Shown: positions 42,058 to 50,733 of the stretch, in pieces
Layout of the letters: each line of letters begins with the position of its first letter
Position numbering within the stretch: position 1 is the first letter of the stretch
Program-made: the position numbers and the translations under genes
Notes under the pieces: generated by a model
What the model saw: the letters and a program-made list of their open reading frames with translations, nothing else
What the model was told of the DNA's origin: nothing
Database searches by the model: none
Source: Polynucleobacter sp. 86C-FISCH
GTDB lineage: Bacteria > Pseudomonadota > Gammaproteobacteria > Burkholderiales > Burkholderiaceae
DNA length: 64,000 nt
Direction of reading: 5' to 3'
Assembly: GCF_018882415.1 (NCBI RefSeq)
Contig: NZ_JACVOL010000001.1
Location: 186,001 to 250,000 of the forward strand

Positions 42058-43557
42058 TTATGCTGCAGCAGACTTTTTCTTGCCTACAAACTTGCCAATC
42101 AATGGCCAGAAGAGGAGCAATAAAGCCAAAGATGTAATGCCGCCTACCAATGGGTTAGAGAAGAAAATATCTAAGCTACCCTGTGAGAACAACATGGATT
42201 GACGGAACGAATCTTCTGCACGGTCGCCCAATACCAAGGCCAAGACCATTGGCGCCATTGGGTAGTCCAGTTTCTTAAAGACATAACCCAGAATACCGAA
42301 GCCCATCATCAACCAAACGTCAAACATGGCGTTATGAACGGTGTATGCACCAACCGCACAAATCACAATAATGACTGGTGCAATGATTGAGAATGGAATT
42401 CTCAAGATGGAGGCAAACAGTGGCACGCAAGTTAATACAACAAACAAGCCAGCCAAGTTACCCAAGTACATACTAGCGATCAAGCCCCAAACAAAGTCTG
42501 GCTTCTCTACGAAAAGCAAAGGACCAGGTTGCAAGCCCCAGATCAACAAGCCACCGAGCAATACCGCTGCTGTTGGTGAACCAGGAATACCGAGTGACAA
42601 CATTGGGAGAAGTGCTGCAGTACCAGCAGCGTGAGCTGCAGTTTCTGGAGCAACGATACCTTCCATCTTGCCGGTACCAAACTTGTCTCCATCTTTGGAT
42701 ACGCGCTTAGCAACGCCGTAAGCCATGAAAGAAGCAGGTGTTGCACCGCCTGGAGTAATACCCATCCAGCAACCAATTAAGCAGCTGCGTAATGAAGTAG
42801 CCCAGTACTTAGGCAATTGCTTCCAAGTTTCCCAAACCACTTTGCCGCGAATCTTCGCTGCTGCACCTTGGAATGCCAAGCCTTCTTCCATTGACAGGAG
42901 AATCTCACCGATACCGAACAAGCCGATCACAGCGATCAAGAAGTCAAAGCCGCGCATTAATTCTGGGTTACCGAATGTCAAGCGCAACTGGCCAGTAACC
43001 GTATCCATACCAACAGTAGCCAAGGCGAAGCCCAACATCATTGCTGAAATGGTCTTAAATGGCGATCCCTTGTTCATACCCACGAAACTACAGAAGGTAA
43101 GCAGGTAGACCGAGAAGAACTCCGGTGGACCGAATTGGAGTGCAAATTTCGCAACCAATGGTGCCAAGAAGGTAATCATCACGATCGCAAAGAAAGCACC
43201 TACGAATGAAGATGTGAAGGCTGCAGTCAATGCTTCGCCAGCTTTGCCATTACGGGCCATTGGGTAACCGTCAAAGGTTGTCGCAACAGACCACGGCTCG
43301 CCGGGAATATTAAAGAGCACCGATGTAATCGCTCCGCCGAACAACGCACCCCAGTAAATACAGGAGAGCATGATGATCGCGGAAGTTGGTGGCATGGTAA
43401 ATGTCAACGGCAACAGAATCGCAATACCGTTTGCACCACCTAAACCTGGCAACACACCGATGATCACACCGAGCGTTACACCAACCAACATTAACAGCAA
43501 GTTAAAGGGTGTCATTGCAACGGCAAAGCCGTTGAATAGAGCGCTAATTTCTTCCAA
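42058..43557 (-). CDS. tctA: Tripartite tricarboxylate transporter large permease TctA
   Basis: 499 residues with about 11-12 membrane helices. The TctA signatures GVLPGLGGANGIAILLPLTF and GITPGGATPASFMAYGVAKR are present. With TctB it forms the symporter that takes a carboxylate from the TctC binding protein. It lies 41 bp after tctB. The substrate (citrate or another carboxylate) cannot be read from the sequence. Confidence 0.95.
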   Translation of the reverse strand: MEEISALFNGFAVAMTPFNLLLMLVGVTLGVIIGVLPGLGGANGIAILLPLTFTMPPTSAIIMLSCIYWGALFGGAITSVLFNIPGEPWSVATTFDGYPMARNGKAGEALTAAFTSSFVGAFFAIVMITFLAPLVAKFALQFGPPEFFSVYLLTFCSFVGMNKGSPFKTISAMMLGFALATVGMDTVTGQLRLTFGNPELMRGFDFLIAVIGLFGIGEILLSMEEGLAFQGAAAKIRGKVVWETWKQLPKYWATSLRSCLIGCWMGITPGGATPASFMAYGVAKRVSKDGDKFGTGKMEGIVAPETAAHAAGTAALLPMLSLGIPGSPTAAVLLGGLLIWGLQPGPLLFVEKPDFVWGLIASMYLGNLAGLFVVLTCVPLFASILRIPFSIIAPVIIVICAVGAYTVHNAMFDVWLMMGFGILGYVFKKLDYPMAPMVLALVLGDRAEDSFRQSMLFSQGSLDIFFSNPLVGGITSLALLLLFWPLIGKFVGKKKSAAA

Positions 43558-43598
43558 CTTGAACTCCTTATTTAATCTTTTTTAATAGTTATTCTTTT

Positions 43599-44126
43599 TT
43601 ATTGCACACCCAAGAATTCGAGCGGGTTAAACCAGGCACCGTGTGGCAATGGAACTTGGAACCAGTACTCAAACATGAGGTAGAGGGCAGCGCTCACGCC
43701 AACAGACACAGCAACAGCCTTCCAAATTGGATACTTGCCTAACCACACCATAAAGATCGCGATGTAGAGAGCAGCAGAAACATAAATACCAATTAATTGC
43801 ACGCCCAATACAAACACAGTCGCCGGCAGAAGCACGGCCATAACTTGCTTTAATGGCTCGCTATCGACAAATGACTCTGTTTTCTTTTTCTTATTAACGA
43901 TCGCAGCTTGGTAAAGAGTGACTGTGCTTGAAAGCAAAATAATCAAGCTAATGTAGAAAGGGAAATATCCCGCTTCTGGACCATCCGCACCCCAGCTAGC
44001 ACCCAATTTCAAGCTGCCGACCATTACTGTCAGGCCAATCGCAATGAATACGAGCGCAGTGATGATATCCATCGCTCTTACGCTGATCGCTGATTCTTGA
44101 TTTGAATTATTTGTATGTTCAGACAT
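43599..44126 (-). CDS. tctB: Tripartite tricarboxylate transporter small permease TctB
   Basis: 175 residues with four hydrophobic helices, starting after a polar N-terminus (ATG 44126). AGYFPFYISLIILLSS is the typical TctB segment. Between tctC and tctA; a stem-loop precedes it. Confidence 0.92.
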   Translation of the reverse strand: MSEHTNNSNQESAISVRAMDIITALVFIAIGLTVMVGSLKLGASWGADGPEAGYFPFYISLIILLSSTVTLYQAAIVNKKKKTESFVDSEPLKQVMAVLLPATVFVLGVQLIGIYVSAALYIAIFMVWLGKYPIWKAVAVSVGVSAALYLMFEYWFQVPLPHGAWFNPLEFLGVQ

Positions 44127-44164
44127 TTTTATATTTTTAATAAAGTTGATTAACGCACTTACTT

Positions 44165-44195
44165 AAAAAATGGGACCCCCTACTGGAGGTCCCAT
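44165..44195 (-). terminator. Intercistronic terminator-like hairpin between tctC and tctB
   Basis: ATGGGACC (44170-44177) pairs with GGTCCCAT (44188-44195), and on the minus strand TTTTT follows. It is 16 bp after the tctC stop, so most transcripts may end here, giving more binding protein than permease. Confidence 0.75.
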
Positions 44196-44210
44196 CTTGT
44201 TCTAACAAAA

Positions 44211-45215
44211 TTACTTAGCTAAGAATCCTGCCTCGGACATCAATTGCTTATGCAAAGCTTCATTCAATGTGAGCCAGTTTCTGAATTCTTTACCGGTCAT
44301 GAATGTTTGATTGAATGCACCATCAGCCATGAACTTCTTCCACTCTGGAGTAGCACGAACTTTCTTAAACAAGTCGATGTAGAAATCAACTTGCTCTTGA
44401 GTTACACCAGGAGCCATAAAGATGCCGCGCAACATGACATAGTCAGTTGGAACGCCAGCTTCTTTACAAGTTGGTACGTCATACCATGATTGAGTATCAG
44501 TAACCTTCTCTTTGTATGGCATACGTGTGTCATCAAATACGCACAATGCACGTAATTTATTTGCACGCCATTGGGCAACTGCTTCAATAGGGTTATTCAC
44601 AGAAGAATCAATGTGGTTACCAACCAACTGAACCGCTACGTCGCCACCTCCCTTGAATGGGATGTAAGTGAACTTAGCACCAGTTGCTTTTTCAATCGCT
44701 ACAGTAATGATCTGGTCTTCAGACTTGGAACCAGTACCACCCATTTTGAATTTGCCTGGACCAGCAGCTTTAGCTGCGTCGATATATTCCTTAGCAGTCT
44801 TGTATGGTTTGTCAGCGTTGTCCCACAAAACGAATTGGTCGAGTGCCAACATCGCTACTGGAGTGATGTCTTGCCAGTTGAATGGAACACCTGTTGCTAA
44901 GGGAGTTGTAAATAAGTTTGAAAGTGTGATCACGATTTTATTTGGATCACCCTTCGCTTCTTTCATTGCCAAGAAACCTTCTGCACCAGCACCTGCACCC
45001 TTATTCACAGGAATAACAGCCTGCTTCATCAAGTTGTTTTTAGTAATGATGCCTTGGATCATGCGAGCCATTTGGTCAGCGCCGCCGCCAGGACCAGCTG
45101 GAATAATGAACTCAACAGGCTTGGTTGGCTCCCATGCAGCGAATGCAGGAGATACGCCTGCAACACCAAGAGCTAAAGCGGTAGAAATCAATGCACCTTT
45201 AAATTTCATCTTCAT
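44211..45215 (-). CDS. tctC: Bug-family tricarboxylate-binding periplasmic protein TctC
   Basis: 334 residues from ATG 45215 (GGAGA about 10 nt upstream). Signal peptide (GALISTALALGVAGVSPAFA) and mature WEPTKPVEFIIPAGPGGGAD, the Bug hallmark, are clear. It binds a carboxylate for TctAB. The gene is first in its operon; upstream lies the palindrome TGCATTTAATGCA (45419-45431), a possible regulator site. Confidence 0.93.
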   Translation of the reverse strand: MKMKFKGALISTALALGVAGVSPAFAAWEPTKPVEFIIPAGPGGGADQMARMIQGIITKNNLMKQAVIPVNKGAGAGAEGFLAMKEAKGDPNKIVITLSNLFTTPLATGVPFNWQDITPVAMLALDQFVLWDNADKPYKTAKEYIDAAKAAGPGKFKMGGTGSKSEDQIITVAIEKATGAKFTYIPFKGGGDVAVQLVGNHIDSSVNNPIEAVAQWRANKLRALCVFDDTRMPYKEKVTDTQSWYDVPTCKEAGVPTDYVMLRGIFMAPGVTQEQVDFYIDLFKKVRATPEWKKFMADGAFNQTFMTGKEFRNWLTLNEALHKQLMSEAGFLAK

Positions 45216-45473
45216 AAGATATGTCTCCAAAAAATGGTTAACCAATTTAATTTGGCTTATTTGTTGTGTGAGTGATTTTTAAACAAGATGTGCCAGTAAA
45301 ACTTGACTACCATCAATAATTTCGCAATCGATTCACACGGGCTTCTGAAATCTAGTAGAAACCCTGATAACTCAAGCCAAAGACCGTAGATAGTGTACTT
45401 ACATCAGAGATAAAAAACTGCATTTAATGCACGAAAAATGCACATTTTTAAAAGGTCTTTTATGCAAATTATT

Positions 45474-45493
45474 GTTAAGGGTTTTCCCTTAAC
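45474..45493. repeat. Inverted repeat after the DUF1854 gene
   Basis: GTTAAGGG-TTTT-CCCTTAAC, a perfect 8-bp inverted repeat. It lies 22 bp past the DUF1854 stop, in the 269-bp interval before tctC. It may be a weak terminator for the ABC-DUF1854 transcript (A/T-rich tail) or an operator. I see no other feature in that interval except the TGCATT palindrome at 45419. Confidence 0.55.
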
Positions 45494-45514
45494 ATGACCG
45501 CAGAATACCGCTGC

Positions 45515-45994
45515 TTAACGGAAGCGATCTAGAAGTTTCTTACTGACTTTATCCAGTTGCGTGGAGTCTTTAATCAAAAACTGCAAACCATTCGAGTCGG
45601 CAATCAGCAAGGTATTACCAGCAATCCTACGAATATCTTCTTCACCCTTGAGGCGTATACGTGTTGGGCCACGATCGGTTTCGATATCCCAAATACTTGG
45701 CGTGGCGAAGGTTGAGACCTTGGTGATTTTTTCAATGACCGGCATGAACTCACGCTCGGCCAGCTCCTCTTCAATCAATCCAAGTTCTGCTTCAGAGATC
45801 GCAGCCATGTTTGGAAACCAGCAAAGTTCTTTACCGGATTGGTTCATGATGCCAATACCTGCGCCAGGCGCAGTAATCGGAAAGGCTCTTACTGGATGAA
45901 CGCCTACATGTCGCTCACCCTTCTTATCAATAAAGACTAGGCGGCCTAGCGCATCACGCTCGAGCTGATGAGTGGATTGATTAATTTGCGTCAT
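45515..45994 (-). CDS. DUF1854 protein, cyanophycin-associated
   Basis: 159 residues, soluble. LVFIDKKGERHVGVHPVRAF, APGAGIGIMNQSGKELCWF and IWDIETDRGPTRIRLKGEED match DUF1854, a family repeatedly found with cyanophycin synthetase genes and the ABC protein encoded just upstream. Its ATG overlaps the ABC gene stop (ATGA). The molecular role is not known. Confidence 0.9.
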   Translation of the reverse strand: MTQINQSTHQLERDALGRLVFIDKKGERHVGVHPVRAFPITAPGAGIGIMNQSGKELCWFPNMAAISEAELGLIEEELAEREFMPVIEKITKVSTFATPSIWDIETDRGPTRIRLKGEEDIRRIAGNTLLIADSNGLQFLIKDSTQLDKVSKKLLDRFR

Positions 45995-48336
45995 ACCCCA
46001 CCCCCAATTTTCTTAGCCACTTCTTCTAGTTTTTCTTCTTGCTGCTCAGCCTGTTCTTCTTCCAAGCTTTCGCCAATAGCACCGCCCTCAACCAACTCTG
46101 CCGCATGACGTAGCTGAGCTTGGTACAAGGTGTAATAAGCGCCCTGAGCTTCCATTAGCTGCTCGTGAGAACCAATTTCAACAATCTCACCTTTATCCAA
46201 CACAACCAAGCGATCCGCTTTTCTCAAAGTGGAGAGACGGTGCGCAATCGCAATCGTGGTGCGGCCTTTAACTAAGTTATCCAATGCGCGCTGAATTTCT
46301 TTTTCAGTTGTCGTATCAACAGATGAGGTTGCTTCATCCAAAATCAAAATGCTTGGATTAATTAACAAGGCACGTGCGATAGAGATGCGCTGACGTTCGC
46401 CACCCGATAAAGACTGACCACGCTCACCAACTAGAGAGTCATAACCTAGGGGCAGGCGCAGAATAAACTCATGGGCATGAGCTGCGCGTGCTGCTTCAAT
46501 AATTTCTTCACGAGTGGCATCAGGTTTGCCGTAAGCAATATTCTCAGCAATCGTACCAAAGAATAAGAATGGCTCTTGCAATACCAGACCAATGCGCTTG
46601 CGATAGTCAGAAATGGCGATGCTGCGAATATCGCGCCCATCTAATGAAACAGAGCCAGAACTCACGTCATAGAAACGGCAAATCAAGTTCACTAAAGTAC
46701 TTTTTCCTGAGCCGCTATGCCCTACTAAGCCGATCATTTCACCGGGGGCAATATCCAAATCAATACCTTTAGTGACAGCGCGATTGCCGTAGCGGAAACC
46801 CACACCACGCATCGAGATGCGGCCTTTGACTTCACCCAAAGGAGCTGGGTTAATAGGCTCCGGAACACTAGAGACGTGATCGAGAATGTCAAAAATACGC
46901 TTAGCACCCGCAGCTGCTTTTTGGGTATGAGAAACAATGCGGCTCATTGAATCGAGGCGAATATAAAAACGTCCGATGTATGCCAAGAATGCAATCAAGA
47001 CGCCAACAGTGACTTTCTGATGCGCTACTTGCCAGATACCAAAGCCCCACACCACCAACAAACCTGTTTCTGTCAGCAGTGTCACTGTAGGAGAGAACAA
47101 TCCCCAGACGCGATTCACGCGATCATTAATTTGTAGGTTGTGTTTATTCGAATCTACAAAGCGCTTGAGTTCACGATCTTCTTGTGCAAATGCTTTCACA
47201 ACACGAATGCCTGGAATCGTGTCAGCAAGAATATTAGTCACTTCAGACCAAATGCGATCAATCTTTTCAAAACCAAAACGTAGGCGATCACGCACTACGT
47301 GAATCATCCAGACGATGAATGGCAATGGCGCCAAAGTAACTAAAGCTAGCAAGGGATCGATGGATACCAAGATCGCCGCTGTCATGGTGATCATCAACAC
47401 ATCAGTTGCAAAATCGAGTGCGTACAAAGACAAGAAAACGCAGATGCGATCAGTCTCTGCGCCGATACGTGCAATCAAGTCGCCTGTACGTTTGCCACCA
47501 AAATATTCCAATGAGAGTTTGAGTAAATGCTCAAAGGTAGTGTTTCTTAAGTCAGCGCCAATACGCTCACTCACTAGAGCAAGTAAATATGTTTTCCACC
47601 AACCCAAGCCCCATGCAACGATCGCAGCACCAAATAAAGCCAAGAGATACATGCTGGCTAAATGGAAGTCGATCGGATTGCCCTTCTCGTATGGGATCAA
47701 CACGTGATCCATTAACGGCATCGTGAGATACGGTGGAATTAATGTAGCGCCAGTAGATAGCAGAGTTAATACAAAGCCGAGTAGCAATTGCTTTTTGTAG
47801 GGACGGGCAAAACGCCAGAGCTTAAATAATGTCCAAGTCGATGGAGGTGCGTCATCCTCGGGATCGCAAGTTGGGCAGCTCTCAGAGTTTGCAGGCTTAG
47901 GACTCAAGCAAGCTGGGCATACCTGTTTGTCGTACTCACTAACCTCCCCACTACTAATCTCTTCACCACGATTAAGCTGCTTAAAGCTCGATTGCAATCG
48001 AAGCACCTGCGGATTCACAGCTAAGGTGAAATTCCAAGACTTGAGTAACTTATCGGCAGTTTCTAGCCTCAGATGCCCTACTCCTGCATGATCACCATGG
48101 ACTAAATGGGTGCCTTGACCCAATTGCCAAGATTCAAATACCTTGCCATCTGTCCAAAATAGACCCTCTTCACTGAGCAAAAGCAGGCTTTTTTCAAAGC
48201 GCAAATCCGCATCCAGATCGAGCTCAACCCAAGCCAGCAGGGCATCGGGACTCTTTACTGGGGTGTTTTGATTCGCTAAAACAGCCTCCCAAGAGCTTGG
48301 CAGCACGGGGGCAAAAGGTAAGATTTGTGGCTTCAT
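45991..48336 (-). CDS. ABC transporter (fused permease-ATPase), cyanophycin-associated
   Basis: 781 residues. An extra N-terminal domain of about 130 residues is followed by a zinc-ribbon-like CPACLSPKPANSESCPTC (about 140-160), six membrane helices (about 180-470) and an ATPase with Walker A GHSGSGKSTLVNL, signature LSGGERQRISIARALL and Walker B ILILDEATSSVD. It is an exporter-type half transporter that would dimerise. Divergent from cphA' with 204 bp between. Substrate unknown; peptide or amino-acid export tied to cyanophycin turnover is inference. Confidence 0.9.
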   Translation of the reverse strand: MKPQILPFAPVLPSSWEAVLANQNTPVKSPDALLAWVELDLDADLRFEKSLLLLSEEGLFWTDGKVFESWQLGQGTHLVHGDHAGVGHLRLETADKLLKSWNFTLAVNPQVLRLQSSFKQLNRGEEISSGEVSEYDKQVCPACLSPKPANSESCPTCDPEDDAPPSTWTLFKLWRFARPYKKQLLLGFVLTLLSTGATLIPPYLTMPLMDHVLIPYEKGNPIDFHLASMYLLALFGAAIVAWGLGWWKTYLLALVSERIGADLRNTTFEHLLKLSLEYFGGKRTGDLIARIGAETDRICVFLSLYALDFATDVLMITMTAAILVSIDPLLALVTLAPLPFIVWMIHVVRDRLRFGFEKIDRIWSEVTNILADTIPGIRVVKAFAQEDRELKRFVDSNKHNLQINDRVNRVWGLFSPTVTLLTETGLLVVWGFGIWQVAHQKVTVGVLIAFLAYIGRFYIRLDSMSRIVSHTQKAAAGAKRIFDILDHVSSVPEPINPAPLGEVKGRISMRGVGFRYGNRAVTKGIDLDIAPGEMIGLVGHSGSGKSTLVNLICRFYDVSSGSVSLDGRDIRSIAISDYRKRIGLVLQEPFLFFGTIAENIAYGKPDATREEIIEAARAAHAHEFILRLPLGYDSLVGERGQSLSGGERQRISIARALLINPSILILDEATSSVDTTTEKEIQRALDNLVKGRTTIAIAHRLSTLRKADRLVVLDKGEIVEIGSHEQLMEAQGAYYTLYQAQLRHAAELVEGGAIGESLEEEQAEQQEEKLEEVAKKIGGGV

Positions 48337-48540
48337 TGACCTTAAAAGTATAGTGGAGCTAAATTATTTAGATTTATTGCTCCTGTCAACTTTAGGGGGG
48401 CAAAAGCCGTTAAATTGTCTATATAGGCCTTTTTATGTATTTTTGCTACTTTTGTGAGTTTTTCAATAACTACTAGAAACAGAGAGACTGTCTGACGCGT
48501 CAACGCCAAAACCCTGGCGACGGCCATCGCAACACTGCAT

Positions 48541-50733
48541 ATGCCCCAATTACTAGATAAATCCATCGAGATTCTGAGCGTTAAGCATCTCCGTGGCCCC
48601 AATATGTGGACCTACCATCCTGTTATCGAGGTTTGGGTCGATATTGGCGATTTAGAGGACTATCCCTCTAATCTCATTCCCGGCTTTTACGATCGCCTTG
48701 TGAAGGCAATGCCAAGCCTGGTTGAACATCGTTGCAGTTATGGTGAAACTGGCGGCTTCTTAAAGCGCGTTGAAGAAGGCACTTGGCCTGCTCACATCAT
48801 GGAGCACCTTACGCTTGAGCTGCAAAATTTAGCCGGCATTCCTGGCGGGTTTGGCAAAGCACGTGACGGTGATCGTCGTGGTGTTTATAAAGTGATGGTT
48901 AGCGCCATCAATGAAGAGGTCACATTAACTGCCCTTAAATATGCGCGTGACCTTTACTTAGCTTTGGCACAAGACAACAGTGATTGTGTAGCTCTAGTGC
49001 AAACCATCATCGAAAATTTACGCGACCTTGGTGACGATCTTTTGCTAGGTCCAAGTACTGCTTGCATTGTTAATGCTGCTGAAGAGCGCGGCATTCCTTC
49101 GATTCGTTTATCAGAAGGTAACTTAGTGCAATTGGGTTATGGAGCTAAGCAACGTCGCATCTGGACTGCTGAAACTGATCAGACAAGCGCGATTGCAGAA
49201 ACGATTTCTCGCGACAAAGATTTAACCAAGAGCTTGCTGCGTAGCGCAGGCGTACCAACACCGGAAGGTAGAACTGTCACCAGCCCTGATGATGCATGGG
49301 AAGCTGCGCAAGACATCGGCTTGCCAGTAGTAGTGAAACCGATCGATGGTAACCATGGTCGCGGCGTATTTATTAACCTCTACACCCAACAAGAAATTGA
49401 AGCTGCCTATGCAGTTGCGATTGATGAAGGTAGTGAAGTATTGGTTGAACGTCACATTGTTGGCGATGAACATCGCTTGCTCGTAGTCGGTAATAAAGTT
49501 GTTGCTGCTGCAAAAGGTGAAACGGTTTGGGTTACTGGTGATGGCAAGCACACCGTTTATGAACTCATTCAAATTCAGATTAACTCTGATCCACGTCGTG
49601 GTACTGCGGAAGAGCACCCTCTTAATCCAGTTCGTATTGACTCTGCAGTAGAGCTTGAACTAGCGCGCCAGCAATTAACTGGCGACAGTATTCCTGCCAT
49701 TGATCAAAAAGTATTAATTCAAAGTAACGGTAACGTTGCATTTGATGTCACTGATTTAATTCACCCAGATGTTGCTAGCCAAGTAGCTTTAGCTGCTCGT
49801 GTTGTTGGCCTAGAAATCGCCGGTGTTGATTTAGTAGCGCAAGATATTAGCAAGCCATTAGCAGACCAAAACGCCGCCATTGTTGAAGTTAATGCCGGCC
49901 CAGGCTTATTGATGCACTTAAAGCCCGCTAGCGGCAAACCCCAGCCTGTTGGCAAAGAAATCGCCAATCATCTCTTCCCTCCTGGCGCGGATTTCCGCAT
50001 CCCAGTGGTTGGTGTTTGTGGTGAGCGTGGCAAAACTCCCGTTGCTGAAATGATTGCGCATTTCTTGCGCCTTACCAATGTCTATGTTGGCCTATCTTGC
50101 AGCAAGGGCTTATTTTTTGGCAATCGTGCCATTCCAAATTCCAACTCGTCGAACTGGGAAAATGCCCGTCGCACCCTTCTCAATCGTGCTGTAGAAGCAG
50201 TGGTCATTGAGAACAATCACCTATCAATGTTGATCGAGGGTTTGGCCTACGATCGTTGCCAGGTCGGCGTGGTACTTAATGTCGATCCTAAGGCCAATTT
50301 CCCGCAATACGCTATCTACGATGAAGATCAAGTCTTTAGCATTGTTCGTACACAGGTCGACGTTGTTCTACCAACAGGCGTAGCGGTTCTGAACGCTGAT
50401 GATGCAATGTGCGTTCAAATGGCAGAACTTTGCGATGGCGATGTGATTTTCTTTAGTGAAAATCCAGAATCTGAAATCATTAAGACTCACCTGCTCAATG
50501 GCGGTCGTGCAGTGACGATTGGTAAACAACAAATTACTCTGAAGTCCGGCAAATTGGATCAGAAATCCATTCCTGTGCCACGCCACTCAGAGGCAAACAG
50601 CTCTACTCCTTGGAAGACTATGAATTTAGGTGCGGCTATTGCTGCAGCCTGGGCTTTAGACATTCCGTTTAACGTTATCGAAGCAGGTGCAGAGACTTTC
50701 GTACCTGACGCCACTACTGCTACAGGGGCTTAA
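48541..50733 (+). CDS. Cyanophycin synthetase-like protein, short form (CphA')
   Basis: 730 residues. The N-domain begins ILSVKHLRGPNMW; the ATP-grasp part contains VVKPIDGNHGRGVFINLY and EVNAGPGLLMHLKP. The Mur-ligase-like part is shortened and its P-loop reads GERGKTP (about 492-498) instead of GTNGKTTT, so the second ATP site looks impaired. It resembles CphA' paralogues of betaproteobacteria and, in logic, CphA2, which rejoins Asp-Arg dipeptides (inference). No ribosome binding site is obvious at ATG 48541, but the homology begins close to it. Confidence 0.88.
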   Translation: MPQLLDKSIEILSVKHLRGPNMWTYHPVIEVWVDIGDLEDYPSNLIPGFYDRLVKAMPSLVEHRCSYGETGGFLKRVEEGTWPAHIMEHLTLELQNLAGIPGGFGKARDGDRRGVYKVMVSAINEEVTLTALKYARDLYLALAQDNSDCVALVQTIIENLRDLGDDLLLGPSTACIVNAAEERGIPSIRLSEGNLVQLGYGAKQRRIWTAETDQTSAIAETISRDKDLTKSLLRSAGVPTPEGRTVTSPDDAWEAAQDIGLPVVVKPIDGNHGRGVFINLYTQQEIEAAYAVAIDEGSEVLVERHIVGDEHRLLVVGNKVVAAAKGETVWVTGDGKHTVYELIQIQINSDPRRGTAEEHPLNPVRIDSAVELELARQQLTGDSIPAIDQKVLIQSNGNVAFDVTDLIHPDVASQVALAARVVGLEIAGVDLVAQDISKPLADQNAAIVEVNAGPGLLMHLKPASGKPQPVGKEIANHLFPPGADFRIPVVGVCGERGKTPVAEMIAHFLRLTNVYVGLSCSKGLFFGNRAIPNSNSSNWENARRTLLNRAVEAVVIENNHLSMLIEGLAYDRCQVGVVLNVDPKANFPQYAIYDEDQVFSIVRTQVDVVLPTGVAVLNADDAMCVQMAELCDGDVIFFSENPESEIIKTHLLNGGRAVTIGKQQITLKSGKLDQKSIPVPRHSEANSSTPWKTMNLGAAIAAAWALDIPFNVIEAGAETFVPDATTATGA

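Noticed and set aside
44668..45282. 204-codon plus-strand ORF opposite tctC
   Set aside because: Lies entirely across the well-supported tctC gene and its promoter; no ribosome binding site and no recognisable motif.
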